Source: an uncultured Pseudomonadota bacterium (GTDB lineage: Bacteria; Myxococcota_A; UBA9042; CAIXZC01). Taken from it: a stretch of 5,766 nucleotides of DNA. Of the stretch, positions 1 through 5,766 are shown piece by piece (the first letter of the stretch is position 1; the number at the start of each line of letters is the position of its first letter). Below the pieces are notes generated by a model, which worked only from the letters and a program-made list of their open reading frames with translations, made no database searches and had not been told where the DNA came from. Where the stretch lies: the NCBI GenBank assembly GCA_937884235.1, contig CALGBT010000322.1, positions 1-5,766 on the forward strand, in the 5' to 3' direction. Both the position numbers and the translations under genes were made by a program.

Positions 1-48
1 CGTTGGTCCGCAACAACACGTAACCCATGGTCCCATGGGCCGGTGGTT
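1..48. repeat. 48-bp direct repeat, left copy
   Basis: This copy matches 145-192 at 45 of 48 positions (differences at 13, 15 and 20 of the unit), with copies 144 bp apart. Its core is an inverted repeat, CCCATGG-TC-CCATGGG at 24-39. The left end lies at the window edge, so the true repeat may be longer. It is non-coding and lies downstream of the lipoprotein gene. Confidence 0.9.
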
Positions 49-84
49 CATGTAGACCAAGACCCGTCAACGGCAGCGCGGGGC

Positions 85-104
85 GGGCGGCCTTCCAGCC
101 GCCC
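85..104. repeat. GC-rich hairpin between the direct repeats
   Basis: GGGCGGC (85-91) and GCCGCCC (98-104) flank a 6-base loop. Read on the minus strand, the element begins GTAGGGGCGG, which resembles short palindromic interspersed repeats I recall from many environmental bacterial genomes. There is no T-rich run on either side, so I do not call it a terminator. Confidence 0.6.
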
Positions 105-144
105 CTACGTGTAGGAAACCGGCACAGTCCAGCATGCGGGTCAT

Positions 145-192
145 CGTTGGTCCGCACCTACACATAACCCATGGTCCCATGGGCCGGTGGTT
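145..192. repeat. 48-bp direct repeat, right copy
   Basis: This is the second copy of the repeat at 1-48, with the palindromic core at 168-183. It begins 20 bp past the lipoprotein stop codon in the direction of transcription, so it would form a hairpin in the 3' end of the mRNA. No T-tract follows, so it is not a standard Rho-independent terminator, though the hairpin could still protect the mRNA end. Confidence 0.9.
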
Positions 193-211
193 AAGGCCGC
201 CCGCAACCGCC

Positions 212-3200
212 CTACCGCACGTACCATTCGTACCGATACGACACGCCAACGGTGCATTGGTTGGATTTGTAGTCGCTGCCGATTGCGACCTTGGTATGCG
301 TGTAGTTGTTGGTGCCATCAAGATAGGCAGTGCAGGCGCCGCAGCCGTCGTAGCAGAAGCGCTGCGGGTTGCCGTAGGTATCGATCTTCATGTGGGAGCC
401 GGCCTCCAGGGAGAAGTTGCTGCCGACGCTGTCCATCTGCAGCCCCAGCCCCACGTTGGAGTTGTTGGCCCAGCGGTACCAAGATGAGAGGCGGAAGCCG
501 TCTCCCGTCGTTTCGCAGTTGCCATAGTATGAATTGGAATAGACGTTCTGCGCCCAGCCCGTAAAGGTATCGTAGGGAGCCTGCTTCCCGGAAGAGTGGA
601 TGCCGGTGGTCTGCTTGCGGCCATCGCCACCATGACCGCTGTTGCACCCACCGGTGCTGTTGGCGTTGTAGGCACCGAGGCTGACATCGAAGAAGTCCTG
701 AAACTCCTTGGCGCCGTCCAGGTTCCAGCTACGCCAGCCCACCGGGTCTGCCCCCTCTTGCCCGTTGTGGGACCGAATCACGAGCAGGAGTTGCGTGCCG
801 GAGACGTTCACTGAAGCCGGGCTCTTGTAGTCGGCAGACCAGCGAGCGGCGAAACTGCCCGACTCCGCCTTGACAGTCCAGATATTGTCCGTGAGCGAGG
901 AGATATGCCCGTCCGCGGTGTTGAGGCTCATGGCCATGGTCCAGCCACCCTCGTCGACTCCCATTTCGCAATAGACTTCAAAGGGGGCGACCCCACCGTT
1001 GCCGTCGGGGTCGAGGGTGTAGGTGCCTGAGCTGGCATTGGGATTATTGGCCAGGATGGTCTTGCAGCTATCGACGATGTTGGGTACGCAAAGCCCATCT
1101 GCGCACTTGCCATCAGGCTGACATTCCGTGCCAGCGAGGAGGTTGGCATGGAGGCAACCGGCCTGAGCATCGCAGGAATCATCGGTGCATTCTTTGCTAT
1201 CATCGCAGTCCAGGGGGTCAGGGCCGGGTGCGCAGGCCGTGTTGGCGCACACATCCCCCACGGTGCAAGCATCGTCGTCGTCGCAAGGTGCGCTGTTGGC
1301 CGTAAAGAGGCAACCGACTGCTGGGCTGCAGCTATCGTCCGTGCAACTGTTGTCGTCGCTGCACACCAGCAGTTCTCCTGCCTGACAACCACCGTTCAAG
1401 CAGATGTCCCCCGCGGTGCACGCATCACCATCATCACAGGGGAGGATGTTGAAGGCGTGCTGGCAGCCCAGCGCCGCATCGCAGTAATCGGTGGTGCAAG
1501 GGTTCAAGTCATCACAATCCACCTGGTTACCCGCCGCGCACCAGCCCTTGCTGCACTTGTCCCCGTCGGTACAAACGCTGCCATCATCGCAAGCAGTCGA
1601 GTTGGGGACAAACTGGCAACCGGCATCGGGGCTGCAGCTATCATCGGTGCAAAGGTTTCCGTCATCGCAGGGCAAGCTGGCGCCTCCGGCACACGCGCCC
1701 AGGAAGCACTTGTCCCCGGTGGAGCAAAGGTCCCCATCGTCGCACGGCACCGTGTTCAAAAGATGTAGACAGCCGGTCGCGGCATCGCAGACATCATCTG
1801 TGCAGATGCTCTGGTCATTGCAGTTCAAGGGGTTGCCGGGCTTGCACTTGCCACTCGCACAAAGATCACCCACAGTGCAGGAATTCCCGTCATCGCAGGG
1901 GGCCTGATTCATGTTGTGCTGGCAGCCGAAGTCGGCATCACAAGCATCGTCAGTGCAGGGATTCCCGTCGTCGCACAAAAGGGCGTTTCCGGCCTTGCAG
2001 CCGGTTTCGGGGATGCAGGTCTCGACCCCATTGCAGGGATTGCCATCATCGCAGTTCAGCGACTGACCGGGCAGACAACCGACTCCTTCATCGCAACTCT
2101 CGACGCCATTGCAGGCATTGCCGTCGTCACACTCCAGAAGTGCGCCGCCGGCACACGCACCGTCACTGCACTTGTCACTGGTGGTACAAACATCACCGTC
2201 GTTGCAGGGGGCCTCGTTAGCCACGTGCACGCAGCCCGCATCCGGGTCACAGGAGTCGTCGGTGCAGGGATTGCCGTCGTTGCAGTTGACCGCTACGCCC
2301 CCGCCGCACTGACCGGCATTACAGCTTTCGGTGACGGTACAGGAGTTGTTGTCGTTGCAAGCGTTCCCATCATTTGCAGGGATTTCGGAGCATCCCCCGG
2401 AGAGCGGGTCACAAACTGCCGCGAGGCAGAATGCGTGGGGCCCGGTAGGAGCCGGGCAGGTCACCTCGGTCCCCGCCTCCACAACACAGAGATGCGGGAC
2501 TGCCGAGGTATCACACAACAAAGTTCCATTGCAGGCGTTGCCGTCTTCCAGCTCGGCGCAATCCTTATCGGTCTGGCACTCACAGGCCACGGCCTCGCCC
2601 AAGCAGTTACCGTCGACACAATGGTCGCCGAGGGTGCAGACATCACCATCGTCACATTCCCCGGCCGCAAAGGGATACTCACATCCGCCAATTGCCGTAC
2701 AGACATTCTCGGTGCAGGGGTTCTCATCTTCGCATTGCACCTGGTCACCGACGCAACTGCCCGCCACACAATGGTCCGCCACCGTGCACGGGTCATCATC
2801 ATCGCAAGAGCCCGAATCGAGCACCTCATTGAGGCACCCGTCCACTCCGGCACAGGCATCGGCGGTGCAGGCATTGTCGTCGTCGCAGAGCTCCCGGTAC
2901 TTCCCGCCCACCAGGTCCGGTTCGTCAACTTCGCCATCACAATCGTCGTCGATGCCGTTGCAGCTCTCGGCCTCCGGCACCAGCGCATCGCAGGGCGAGA
3001 GACCCTCCTCGGTACAAGCTCGTTGCCCGATGCAGGCACCAAACTCATTGCTCAACTCGCAGGGCGTGGCGAGACCGAGGTCAATGGACTTGCCGGTGCA
3101 CGGGCAGATGCCCGCATCGGCAACGCACTGGGAGGTGCTGACTCCTTCAACAGTAACTGCTTCAACGCATGAGAAGCCCCAGGGACAGTCGGAATCTTCA

Positions 3201-3739
3201 TTGCAAAGCCCGCCGCAGAAGTCCCCGTCTGTTCCATAGTCAAGACAGGCATCTTCGGCACCGCCGACGCTGGTGCAGTCGGCCTTGGTGGCGCAGGGGC
3301 GACAGAGGTTGGCATAGTCGGAAACACAGATGTAAACAACGTCAGGCACCGTCCCCGCCACCTGCTGACAGCTCCAGCCCGGGGAGCACTCGTCCTGACA
3401 GTTCTGCGAACAGACGCTCTCGCCCAGATGCTGGACACACCACCCGGCCTGGCAGTCACTGTTCTCGTCGCAGGGGTCCAAAAAACAACCTTCGCCGGGG
3501 TCGCACTGCGGGCCCACCGAATCGGGTGAAGCTTCCGACGAAAGGTCAAACAACAGTTCGTCAGGCAAGGCAGCGCTATCCGCCAGGTCGGGCAGGAGTG
3601 CGAGGTCGAGGTGGCTATCGGCAGCAACGCGCGCATCGACGACATCCACGCCAGCATCGCCCGACACAACAGGGACACTCGTCCCCGTACATCCAAGGCC
3701 AAACAGACAGGCAAAAACAACCAGGTAGTTCCTGTTCAT
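212..3739 (-). CDS. Predicted lipoprotein with cysteine-rich repeat stalk and fibrinogen-like C-terminal domain
   Basis: This complete gene encodes 1175 residues and ends in TAG. In order: a signal peptide (1-16) before Cys17; an acidic Asp/Ala/Leu linker (18-78); N-terminal Cys-rich modules (79-206); a MopE-like motif (259-273); twenty Cys-rich units (285-387 and 461-872) around an irregular segment (388-460); a short CADGLCVPN linker; and a fibrinogen-like domain (890-1175). That domain opens with SCKTIL, carries YC at 923-924 and GGWT at 931-934, and ends EWYVR, as in bacterial GGGWT proteins. The start at 3739 is chosen because GGAGGAG lies 6 bases upstream and a signal peptide follows directly. 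An in-frame ATG at 3805 would add 22 Trp-rich residues and spoil the signal peptide. It lies 71 bp after the upstream stop and is probably cotranscribed. Expected site: outer-membrane or surface anchored. Adhesion or ligand binding is inferred, not shown. Confidence 0.95.
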   Translation of the reverse strand: MNRNYLVVFACLFGLGCTGTSVPVVSGDAGVDVVDARVAADSHLDLALLPDLADSAALPDELLFDLSSEASPDSVGPQCDPGEGCFLDPCDENSDCQAGWCVQHLGESVCSQNCQDECSPGWSCQQVAGTVPDVVYICVSDYANLCRPCATKADCTSVGGAEDACLDYGTDGDFCGGLCNEDSDCPWGFSCVEAVTVEGVSTSQCVADAGICPCTGKSIDLGLATPCELSNEFGACIGQRACTEEGLSPCDALVPEAESCNGIDDDCDGEVDEPDLVGGKYRELCDDDNACTADACAGVDGCLNEVLDSGSCDDDDPCTVADHCVAGSCVGDQVQCEDENPCTENVCTAIGGCEYPFAAGECDDGDVCTLGDHCVDGNCLGEAVACECQTDKDCAELEDGNACNGTLLCDTSAVPHLCVVEAGTEVTCPAPTGPHAFCLAAVCDPLSGGCSEIPANDGNACNDNNSCTVTESCNAGQCGGGVAVNCNDGNPCTDDSCDPDAGCVHVANEAPCNDGDVCTTSDKCSDGACAGGALLECDDGNACNGVESCDEGVGCLPGQSLNCDDGNPCNGVETCIPETGCKAGNALLCDDGNPCTDDACDADFGCQHNMNQAPCDDGNSCTVGDLCASGKCKPGNPLNCNDQSICTDDVCDAATGCLHLLNTVPCDDGDLCSTGDKCFLGACAGGASLPCDDGNLCTDDSCSPDAGCQFVPNSTACDDGSVCTDGDKCSKGWCAAGNQVDCDDLNPCTTDYCDAALGCQHAFNILPCDDGDACTAGDICLNGGCQAGELLVCSDDNSCTDDSCSPAVGCLFTANSAPCDDDDACTVGDVCANTACAPGPDPLDCDDSKECTDDSCDAQAGCLHANLLAGTECQPDGKCADGLCVPNIVDSCKTILANNPNASSGTYTLDPDGNGGVAPFEVYCEMGVDEGGWTMAMSLNTADGHISSLTDNIWTVKAESGSFAARWSADYKSPASVNVSGTQLLLVIRSHNGQEGADPVGWRSWNLDGAKEFQDFFDVSLGAYNANSTGGCNSGHGGDGRKQTTGIHSSGKQAPYDTFTGWAQNVYSNSYYGNCETTGDGFRLSSWYRWANNSNVGLGLQMDSVGSNFSLEAGSHMKIDTYGNPQRFCYDGCGACTAYLDGTNNYTHTKVAIGSDYKSNQCTVGVSYRYEWYVR
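215..1072 (-). other. Bacterial fibrinogen-like (GGGWT-type) domain
   Basis: Residues 890-1175 of the lipoprotein. The opening SCKTIL, then SSGTYTLDPDG, PFEVYCEM and EGGWTM, matches the start of fibrinogen-related domains, where YC and GGGWT are the hallmarks. Here the first Gly of GGGWT is Glu. Cysteines are at 892, 924, 1032, 1075, 1129, 1133, 1136 and 1162. The end, YRYEWYVR, also fits the fold. Animal relatives bind sugars or proteins, so this is the likely binding head, but the ligand is unknown. Confidence 0.82.
1124..2359 (-). repeat. Cysteine-rich coding repeats, units 5-20 of the lipoprotein
   Basis: Residues 461-872 contain sixteen units. The order is B-A-B, then two variant units (537-588, with CNGVE in place of CTDD), then A-B repeated to a final A. 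An A-B pair is 51 residues, giving a coding period of about 153 bp. Every unit has four cysteines and most begin with Cys-Asp/Asn-Asp, so the array is expected to be a stiff, disulfide-linked, acidic stalk. The Asp/Asn-rich loops could bind calcium, as in thrombospondin type-3 repeats; this is inference. Confidence 0.9.
2360..2578 (-). other. Irregular cysteine-rich segment splitting the repeat array
   Basis: Residues 388-460 do not follow the A/B pattern. They read through DKDCAELEDGNACNGTLLCD, then VTCPAPTG and CDPLSGGC, before the regular repeats resume at residue 461. The segment keeps an even number of cysteines, so it is probably a distinct disulfide-bonded module or a fused and expanded pair of units. 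It is flanked by type B units on both sides, which breaks the alternation. Confidence 0.6.
2579..2887 (-). repeat. Cysteine-rich coding repeats, units 1-4 of the lipoprotein
   Basis: Residues 285-387 hold four units that alternate between two forms. Type A (about 26 residues, consensus CDDGNPCTDDxC with a later GC) has cysteines at positions 1, 7, 12 and 18. Type B (about 25 residues, CDDGDxCTxGDxC then GxC) has them at 1, 7, 13 and 18. The order here is A-B-A-B. The units are strongly diverged at DNA level, so this is an old protein repeat and not a recent DNA tandem duplication. Confidence 0.88.
2921..2965 (-). other. MopE-like putative metal-binding motif
   Basis: Residues 259-273 read SCNGIDDDCDGEVDE, a clear match to the short motif of the MopE-type putative metal-binding family, named after the copper-binding surface protein MopE of Methylococcus. 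Many deltaproteobacterial proteins carry it in several copies; here there is one, placed between the N-terminal modules and the repeat array. Metal binding is a family-level expectation only. Confidence 0.8.
3122..3505 (-). other. N-terminal cysteine-rich modules of the lipoprotein
   Basis: Residues 79-206 contain about 20 cysteines in spacings unlike the later repeats. Recognisable pieces are NSDCQAGWCV, CSPGWSCQQV, LCRPCATKADC, DFCGGLC and DSDCPWGFSC. I recall this arrangement as a recurring N-terminal block in large myxobacterial-type surface proteins that also carry MopE-like motifs. The even spread of cysteines suggests a disulfide-bonded extracellular fold. No ligand can be read from the sequence. 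Confidence 0.6.
3689..3739 (-). other. Signal peptide region, probable lipoprotein type
   Basis: Residues 1-17 have one basic residue (Arg3), a hydrophobic core (LVVFACLFGLG) and Cys17. The lipobox would be G-L-G-C. The usual Leu at -3 is replaced by Gly, with Phe at -4, so it is not canonical. The acidic, Asp-rich linker that follows Cys17 is typical of deltaproteobacterial surface lipoproteins. Export is well supported; lipidation at Cys17 is likely but less certain. Cys11 (V-F-A-C) is a poorer candidate because the hydrophobic stretch before it is too short. Confidence 0.7.
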
Positions 3740-3745
3740 GGCAAT

Positions 3746-3752
3746 CTCCTCC
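3746..3752 (-). promoter_or_regulatory. Shine-Dalgarno sequence that fixes the lipoprotein start
   Basis: On the minus strand GGAGGAG is followed by a 6-base spacer (ATTGCC) and then the ATG at 3739. It is a near-ideal match to the 16S rRNA tail. The alternative ATG at 3805 has no such sequence upstream, so this site decides the start. Confidence 0.85.
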
Positions 3753-3781
3753 AACAAACGACTCCACACAGGCCACCAATA

Positions 3782-3799
3782 TGGCAGAATGACCTGCCA
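3782..3799. repeat. Intercistronic 6-bp inverted repeat
   Basis: TGGCAG and CTGCCA are separated by 6 bases, 12 bases or more after the upstream stop and within the 71-bp gap. In RNA this would be a small hairpin. There is no T-rich tract after it in the minus direction, so it is not a standard terminator. I see no convincing promoter in the gap. It may only be an mRNA processing or spacing element, or chance. Confidence 0.3.
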
Positions 3800-3810
3800 G
3801 TGCATAGCGG

Positions 3811-5766
3811 CTATTCACACTTCCATTTGGCCGAGTGGGTGTGGCCCCCGCCGACGTGGCCGCCAACGCTCTTGTCGCAGCAGGTCGCCCCGGCCCCCCA
3901 GCAGCCCTCGTATGCACTGCCGCCGCAGACCTTGTCGGCCGAGAAGTACTGCAGACCGACGCAGCTCAGTCCCTGCTCGGCGCAGGCCTGGTGACCGGTC
4001 AGCGTGTACCAGCCCGGCCCGGCATCGGGGATACACTTGTCTTTGCACGCCCCGGTATAGCAATAGTACTCGGCGGGGCAGTCGCCGCAGGACCCTTCGC
4101 AGCCGTCAGAACCACAGACCTTACCTTCGCACTTGGGGATGCAGTTGCTGGAGTAGGGACTTTCGTAAGCGCCGATATCCACCTGGTTGCCCTGGGGCCG
4201 CAGCGCCCCTTCCAGGTCATCCTCCGGCGCGCCATCGACGGTGCCACTGTCGACGCAGAGGCTCTGCGCGGTCAAATGGAAGTCCGCCGCCGGGTTGACA
4301 AAGGCCGGCGGCGACTCGAAGTTCCCGGTGCCGGGGTAGCCCCCCTTGATGTCGCTGTAGACTGCCGTGACATCAACATTCTGCACCGCCTGATAGCTGA
4401 AGGCGAATTCCGTCGGAGGGTTATTCCAGAAGATGGAGTTGATCATGTCGTGTTGGGAATTGTAACCGTTGGCTTCCAGCCCACCTCCCTGATTCTCGGC
4501 CACCGTACAGTTGGCGAAGGTGGTCTGGCAGTTGTGAAAGTAGAGCCCCCCCATCTGTCCGTTGGCCGCGTTGAGAGCGATAAGCAGGTTGACGAAAGAC
4601 GCCTGGGAGTCCCAGGCACAGATGCCGCCGCCGTTGCCCGCAGTCGTGTTGCCGGTAATGGCGCACTTCAGGATCTTGGGGGACGACGAGGACTTGAAGA
4701 AGATTCCGCCGCCACCGCTGCCGGCCGAGTTGCCGCTGATGGTACACTTCTCCACCACCGGCTTGGCCCCCTGATTGAAGTAGAGAGCGCCGCCATATGT
4801 GTTGGCCTCATTTTGCGTCAGGATGAGATTGCGCAAGGTCGGCGATGAGTTGACACAATGGATCGCACCGCCCTCGTTGGCGAAGCCCCGTTTGATGGTA
4901 AAACCGTCGAGCACTGCAGCGTTGGACTCGCCGGAATGGAAATAGACCCCACGGCCCAGGTTCTCACAATCGATGATACTCTTCCCTGCCCCGTTTTCAG
5001 AGGTGACCAGCACGGCCTTGCCCTTGAAATCCAGGTCCTTGTTACCGGCCCCGGTGTAGGTACCGTCGGCGACAAGGACCTTCTCGCCACTGCCGGCGGC
5101 ATCGATGGCCGCCTGGATGGTGGCATACTGGGAAGGCACTTTGTAGACCGCCTCGCAGGGGTCGATGTCGGCGTGGGCGCAGCCGCTCTCAGGGTTACAA
5201 GCATCATCGGTACACTGGTCATTATCGTCGCAATCGAGGGGCGCCCCGGGGCCGCAGATGCCGGCCCCACAAAGATCGCCCACGGTGCAGACATTGCCGT
5301 CATCACAGGGTACCTGGTTCGCTACGTACTGGCACCCCTGGCCAACGGCGCAGGAATCATCAGTGCACGGGTTATCGTCATTGCAGGGAAGTGGGGCACT
5401 CCCCTGGCAGGCCCCCACCGCGCAGATGTCCAACGTTGTACAAGGGTCGAGATCGTCACAGGGCAGAGCATTGGGCACGTGAACACAACCCAACTGACCG
5501 GTACAAAGATCATCGGTGCAGGGGTTCTCGTCGTCGCACCCCCCCGGGCAGTTCGGCTGACAGACCCCGTTGGCACATTCCCCGCCGGGGCACTCCCCGC
5601 CAATGGGTGCAAACTGGCAGCCAATGTCGGGATTGCAGGAATCGGCGGTGCACGGGTTGTTGTCACCACAGGCCAGCTCCCCGGCTGAAATGCAGGCCCC
5701 CAGGTGGCAATGGTCACCCAGCGTACAGACATCCCCGTCGTCGCACGGGGCTTCATTGAGAGACGT
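3811..5766 (-). CDS. Cysteine-rich repeat / parallel beta-helix surface protein, 5' end outside the window
   Basis: The frame is open from the window edge to a TAG at 3813-3811, giving 651 residues of a longer protein. Residues below count from the edge. Residues 8-203 hold seven cysteine-rich units of about 25 residues. Residues 205-535 form a right-handed parallel beta-helix: it opens with ATIQAAIDAA and VADGTYTG, then repeats short rungs carrying GGA, GGG or GGL turns. Its end (about 440-535, closing with VDIGAYE) resembles the choice-of-anchor Q domain. Residues 542-578 carry CGSDGCEGSCGDC, a motif common in deltaproteobacterial surface proteins. Residues 583-651 are an unrecognised Cys/His-rich module. 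The helix lacks an obvious pectate-lyase active site that I can point to, so binding or a structural role is more likely than catalysis. A signal peptide should lie upstream, outside the window. The TTG at 5493 is not the start, because coding repeats continue in frame before it. Confidence 0.93.
   Translation of the reverse strand, partial: TSLNEAPCDDGDVCTLGDHCHLGACISAGELACGDNNPCTADSCNPDIGCQFAPIGGECPGGECANGVCQPNCPGGCDDENPCTDDLCTGQLGCVHVPNALPCDDLDPCTTLDICAVGACQGSAPLPCNDDNPCTDDSCAVGQGCQYVANQVPCDDGNVCTVGDLCGAGICGPGAPLDCDDNDQCTDDACNPESGCAHADIDPCEAVYKVPSQYATIQAAIDAAGSGEKVLVADGTYTGAGNKDLDFKGKAVLVTSENGAGKSIIDCENLGRGVYFHSGESNAAVLDGFTIKRGFANEGGAIHCVNSSPTLRNLILTQNEANTYGGALYFNQGAKPVVEKCTISGNSAGSGGGGIFFKSSSSPKILKCAITGNTTAGNGGGICAWDSQASFVNLLIALNAANGQMGGLYFHNCQTTFANCTVAENQGGGLEANGYNSQHDMINSIFWNNPPTEFAFSYQAVQNVDVTAVYSDIKGGYPGTGNFESPPAFVNPAADFHLTAQSLCVDSGTVDGAPEDDLEGALRPQGNQVDIGAYESPYSSNCIPKCEGKVCGSDGCEGSCGDCPAEYYCYTGACKDKCIPDAGPGWYTLTGHQACAEQGLSCVGLQYFSADKVCGGSAYEGCWGAGATCCDKSVGGHVGGGHTHSAKWKCE
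3814..4143 (-). other. C-terminal CGSDGC module and unrecognised Cys/His-rich tail
   Basis: Residues 542-578 contain CEGKVCGSDGCEGSCGDC, a known recurring motif of deltaproteobacterial surface proteins. Residues 583-651 follow: PGWYTLTGHQAC, then GLSCVGLQYF, CGGSAYEGCWGAG, a twin cysteine (629-630), and a Gly/His-rich stretch with His637, His642 and His644 before the last Cys650. I do not recognise this last part as a named family. It looks like a small disulfide-rich fold that could bind metal. Confidence 0.5.
4159..5154 (-). other. Right-handed parallel beta-helix domain with choice-of-anchor-Q-like end
   Basis: Residues 205-536. The entry motif (VPSQYATIQAAIDAAGSGEK) and GRGVYFHSGE, AVLDGFTI and SSPTLRNLIL are typical of secreted parallel beta-helix proteins. 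Rungs recur about every 22-28 residues with NEGGAI, TYGGALYF, GGGGIFF, GNGGGICA and GQMGGLYF. The closing segment (NSIFWNN, then AFVNPAADFHL, SLCVDSG and VDIGAYE) matches the choice-of-anchor Q pattern. The role is likely surface binding, possibly to polysaccharide. Confidence 0.85.
5158..5745 (-). repeat. Cysteine-rich coding repeats of the beta-helix protein
   Basis: Residues 8-203 (counted from the window edge) hold seven units of the same A and B types as in the lipoprotein, in the order B-A, a short spacer (CPAGECANGVCQPNCPGG), then A-B-A-B-A. The array probably continues beyond the window, since the first visible unit is already regular and is preceded by the type A ending NEAP. Confidence 0.9.

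Larger units (their letters stand above)
1..211. other. Non-coding region downstream of the lipoprotein gene
   Basis: No convincing gene is present on either strand. The region is occupied by the two 48-bp direct repeats, the hairpin between them and a short inverted pair, GACCCG (61-66) with CGGGTC (137-142), that encloses the hairpin. No promoter, RNA gene or clear terminator was found. Confidence 0.7.

Noticed and set aside
85..104. Rho-independent terminator for the operon
   Set aside because: The stem is strong but there is no T-rich tract after it on either strand, and it sits more than 100 bp past the stop codon.
1124..2887. CRISPR-like or tandem DNA repeat array, suggested by recurring short strings such as CATCGCAGG
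   Set aside because: The periodicity follows codons of the protein repeats, the copies are diverged, spacing is about 75-78 and 153 bp, and there are no conserved direct repeats with unique spacers.
1916..3172. Long open frame on the plus strand (about 418 codons), and similar ones at 1148-1768, 3835-4848 and 4858-5688
   Set aside because: All lie exactly in register with the codons of the minus-strand genes. Stops there would need sense codons TTA, CTA or TCA, which are rare in this GC-rich coding sequence. Their products are repetitive Ala/Val/Ile-rich strings with no domain, while the minus frames show clear families.
3740..3805. Upstream ATG at 3805 as the start of the lipoprotein
   Set aside because: It has no ribosome binding site and would add 22 Trp-rich residues in front of a good signal peptide. 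The ATG at 3739 has an ideal Shine-Dalgarno sequence.
4159..5154. Pectate lyase or other polysaccharide-degrading enzyme
   Set aside because: The fold signature is shared by many non-enzymatic adhesins, and I see no catalytic residue pattern that would justify an enzyme name.
5491..5493. TTG at 5493 as the start of the beta-helix protein
   Set aside because: The frame is open for 91 more codons to the window edge and those codons encode the same cysteine-rich repeats, so the real start lies outside.

Overview
The window comes from a GC-rich bacterium and holds two large cysteine-rich secreted or cell-surface proteins, both encoded on the minus strand in the same direction. Three protein signatures are typical of the large surface proteins of Myxococcota, Bradymonadota and related lineages formerly grouped as Deltaproteobacteria. 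They are long arrays of CDDGNPCTDD-type repeats, a MopE-like CNGIDDDCDG motif, and a CGSDGCEGSCGDC motif. The assignment rests on recalled family knowledge, not on a search.

Layout, in the direction of transcription (right to left). From 5766 to 3811 lies the 3' part of a gene whose start is outside the window. It encodes seven cysteine-rich repeat units, then a right-handed parallel beta-helix ending in a choice-of-anchor-Q-like DIGAYE segment, then a CGSDGC module and a cysteine/histidine-rich C-terminal module I cannot name. A 71-bp gap follows, with a small hairpin and a strong ribosome binding site. From 3739 to 212 lies a complete 1175-codon gene for a predicted lipoprotein. It has a signal peptide with an imperfect lipobox, an acidic linker, N-terminal cysteine-rich modules, one MopE-like motif, twenty cysteine-rich repeat units and a C-terminal bacterial fibrinogen-like (YC..GGWT) domain. 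Positions 1-211 are non-coding and hold two near-identical 48-bp direct repeats with a palindromic core, with a GC-rich hairpin between them.

The two genes probably form one transcription unit. They share the same kind of repeat stalk but end in different heads: a beta-helix in the first protein and a fibrinogen-like domain in the second. The simplest reading is a pair of surface-displayed adhesion or recognition proteins in which a rigid, disulfide-rich and acidic stalk carries a binding head. No enzyme, nucleic-acid-processing gene, defence gene, transposase, RNA gene or CRISPR array is visible. The window therefore looks like an accessory surface-protein locus rather than a new multi-gene system.
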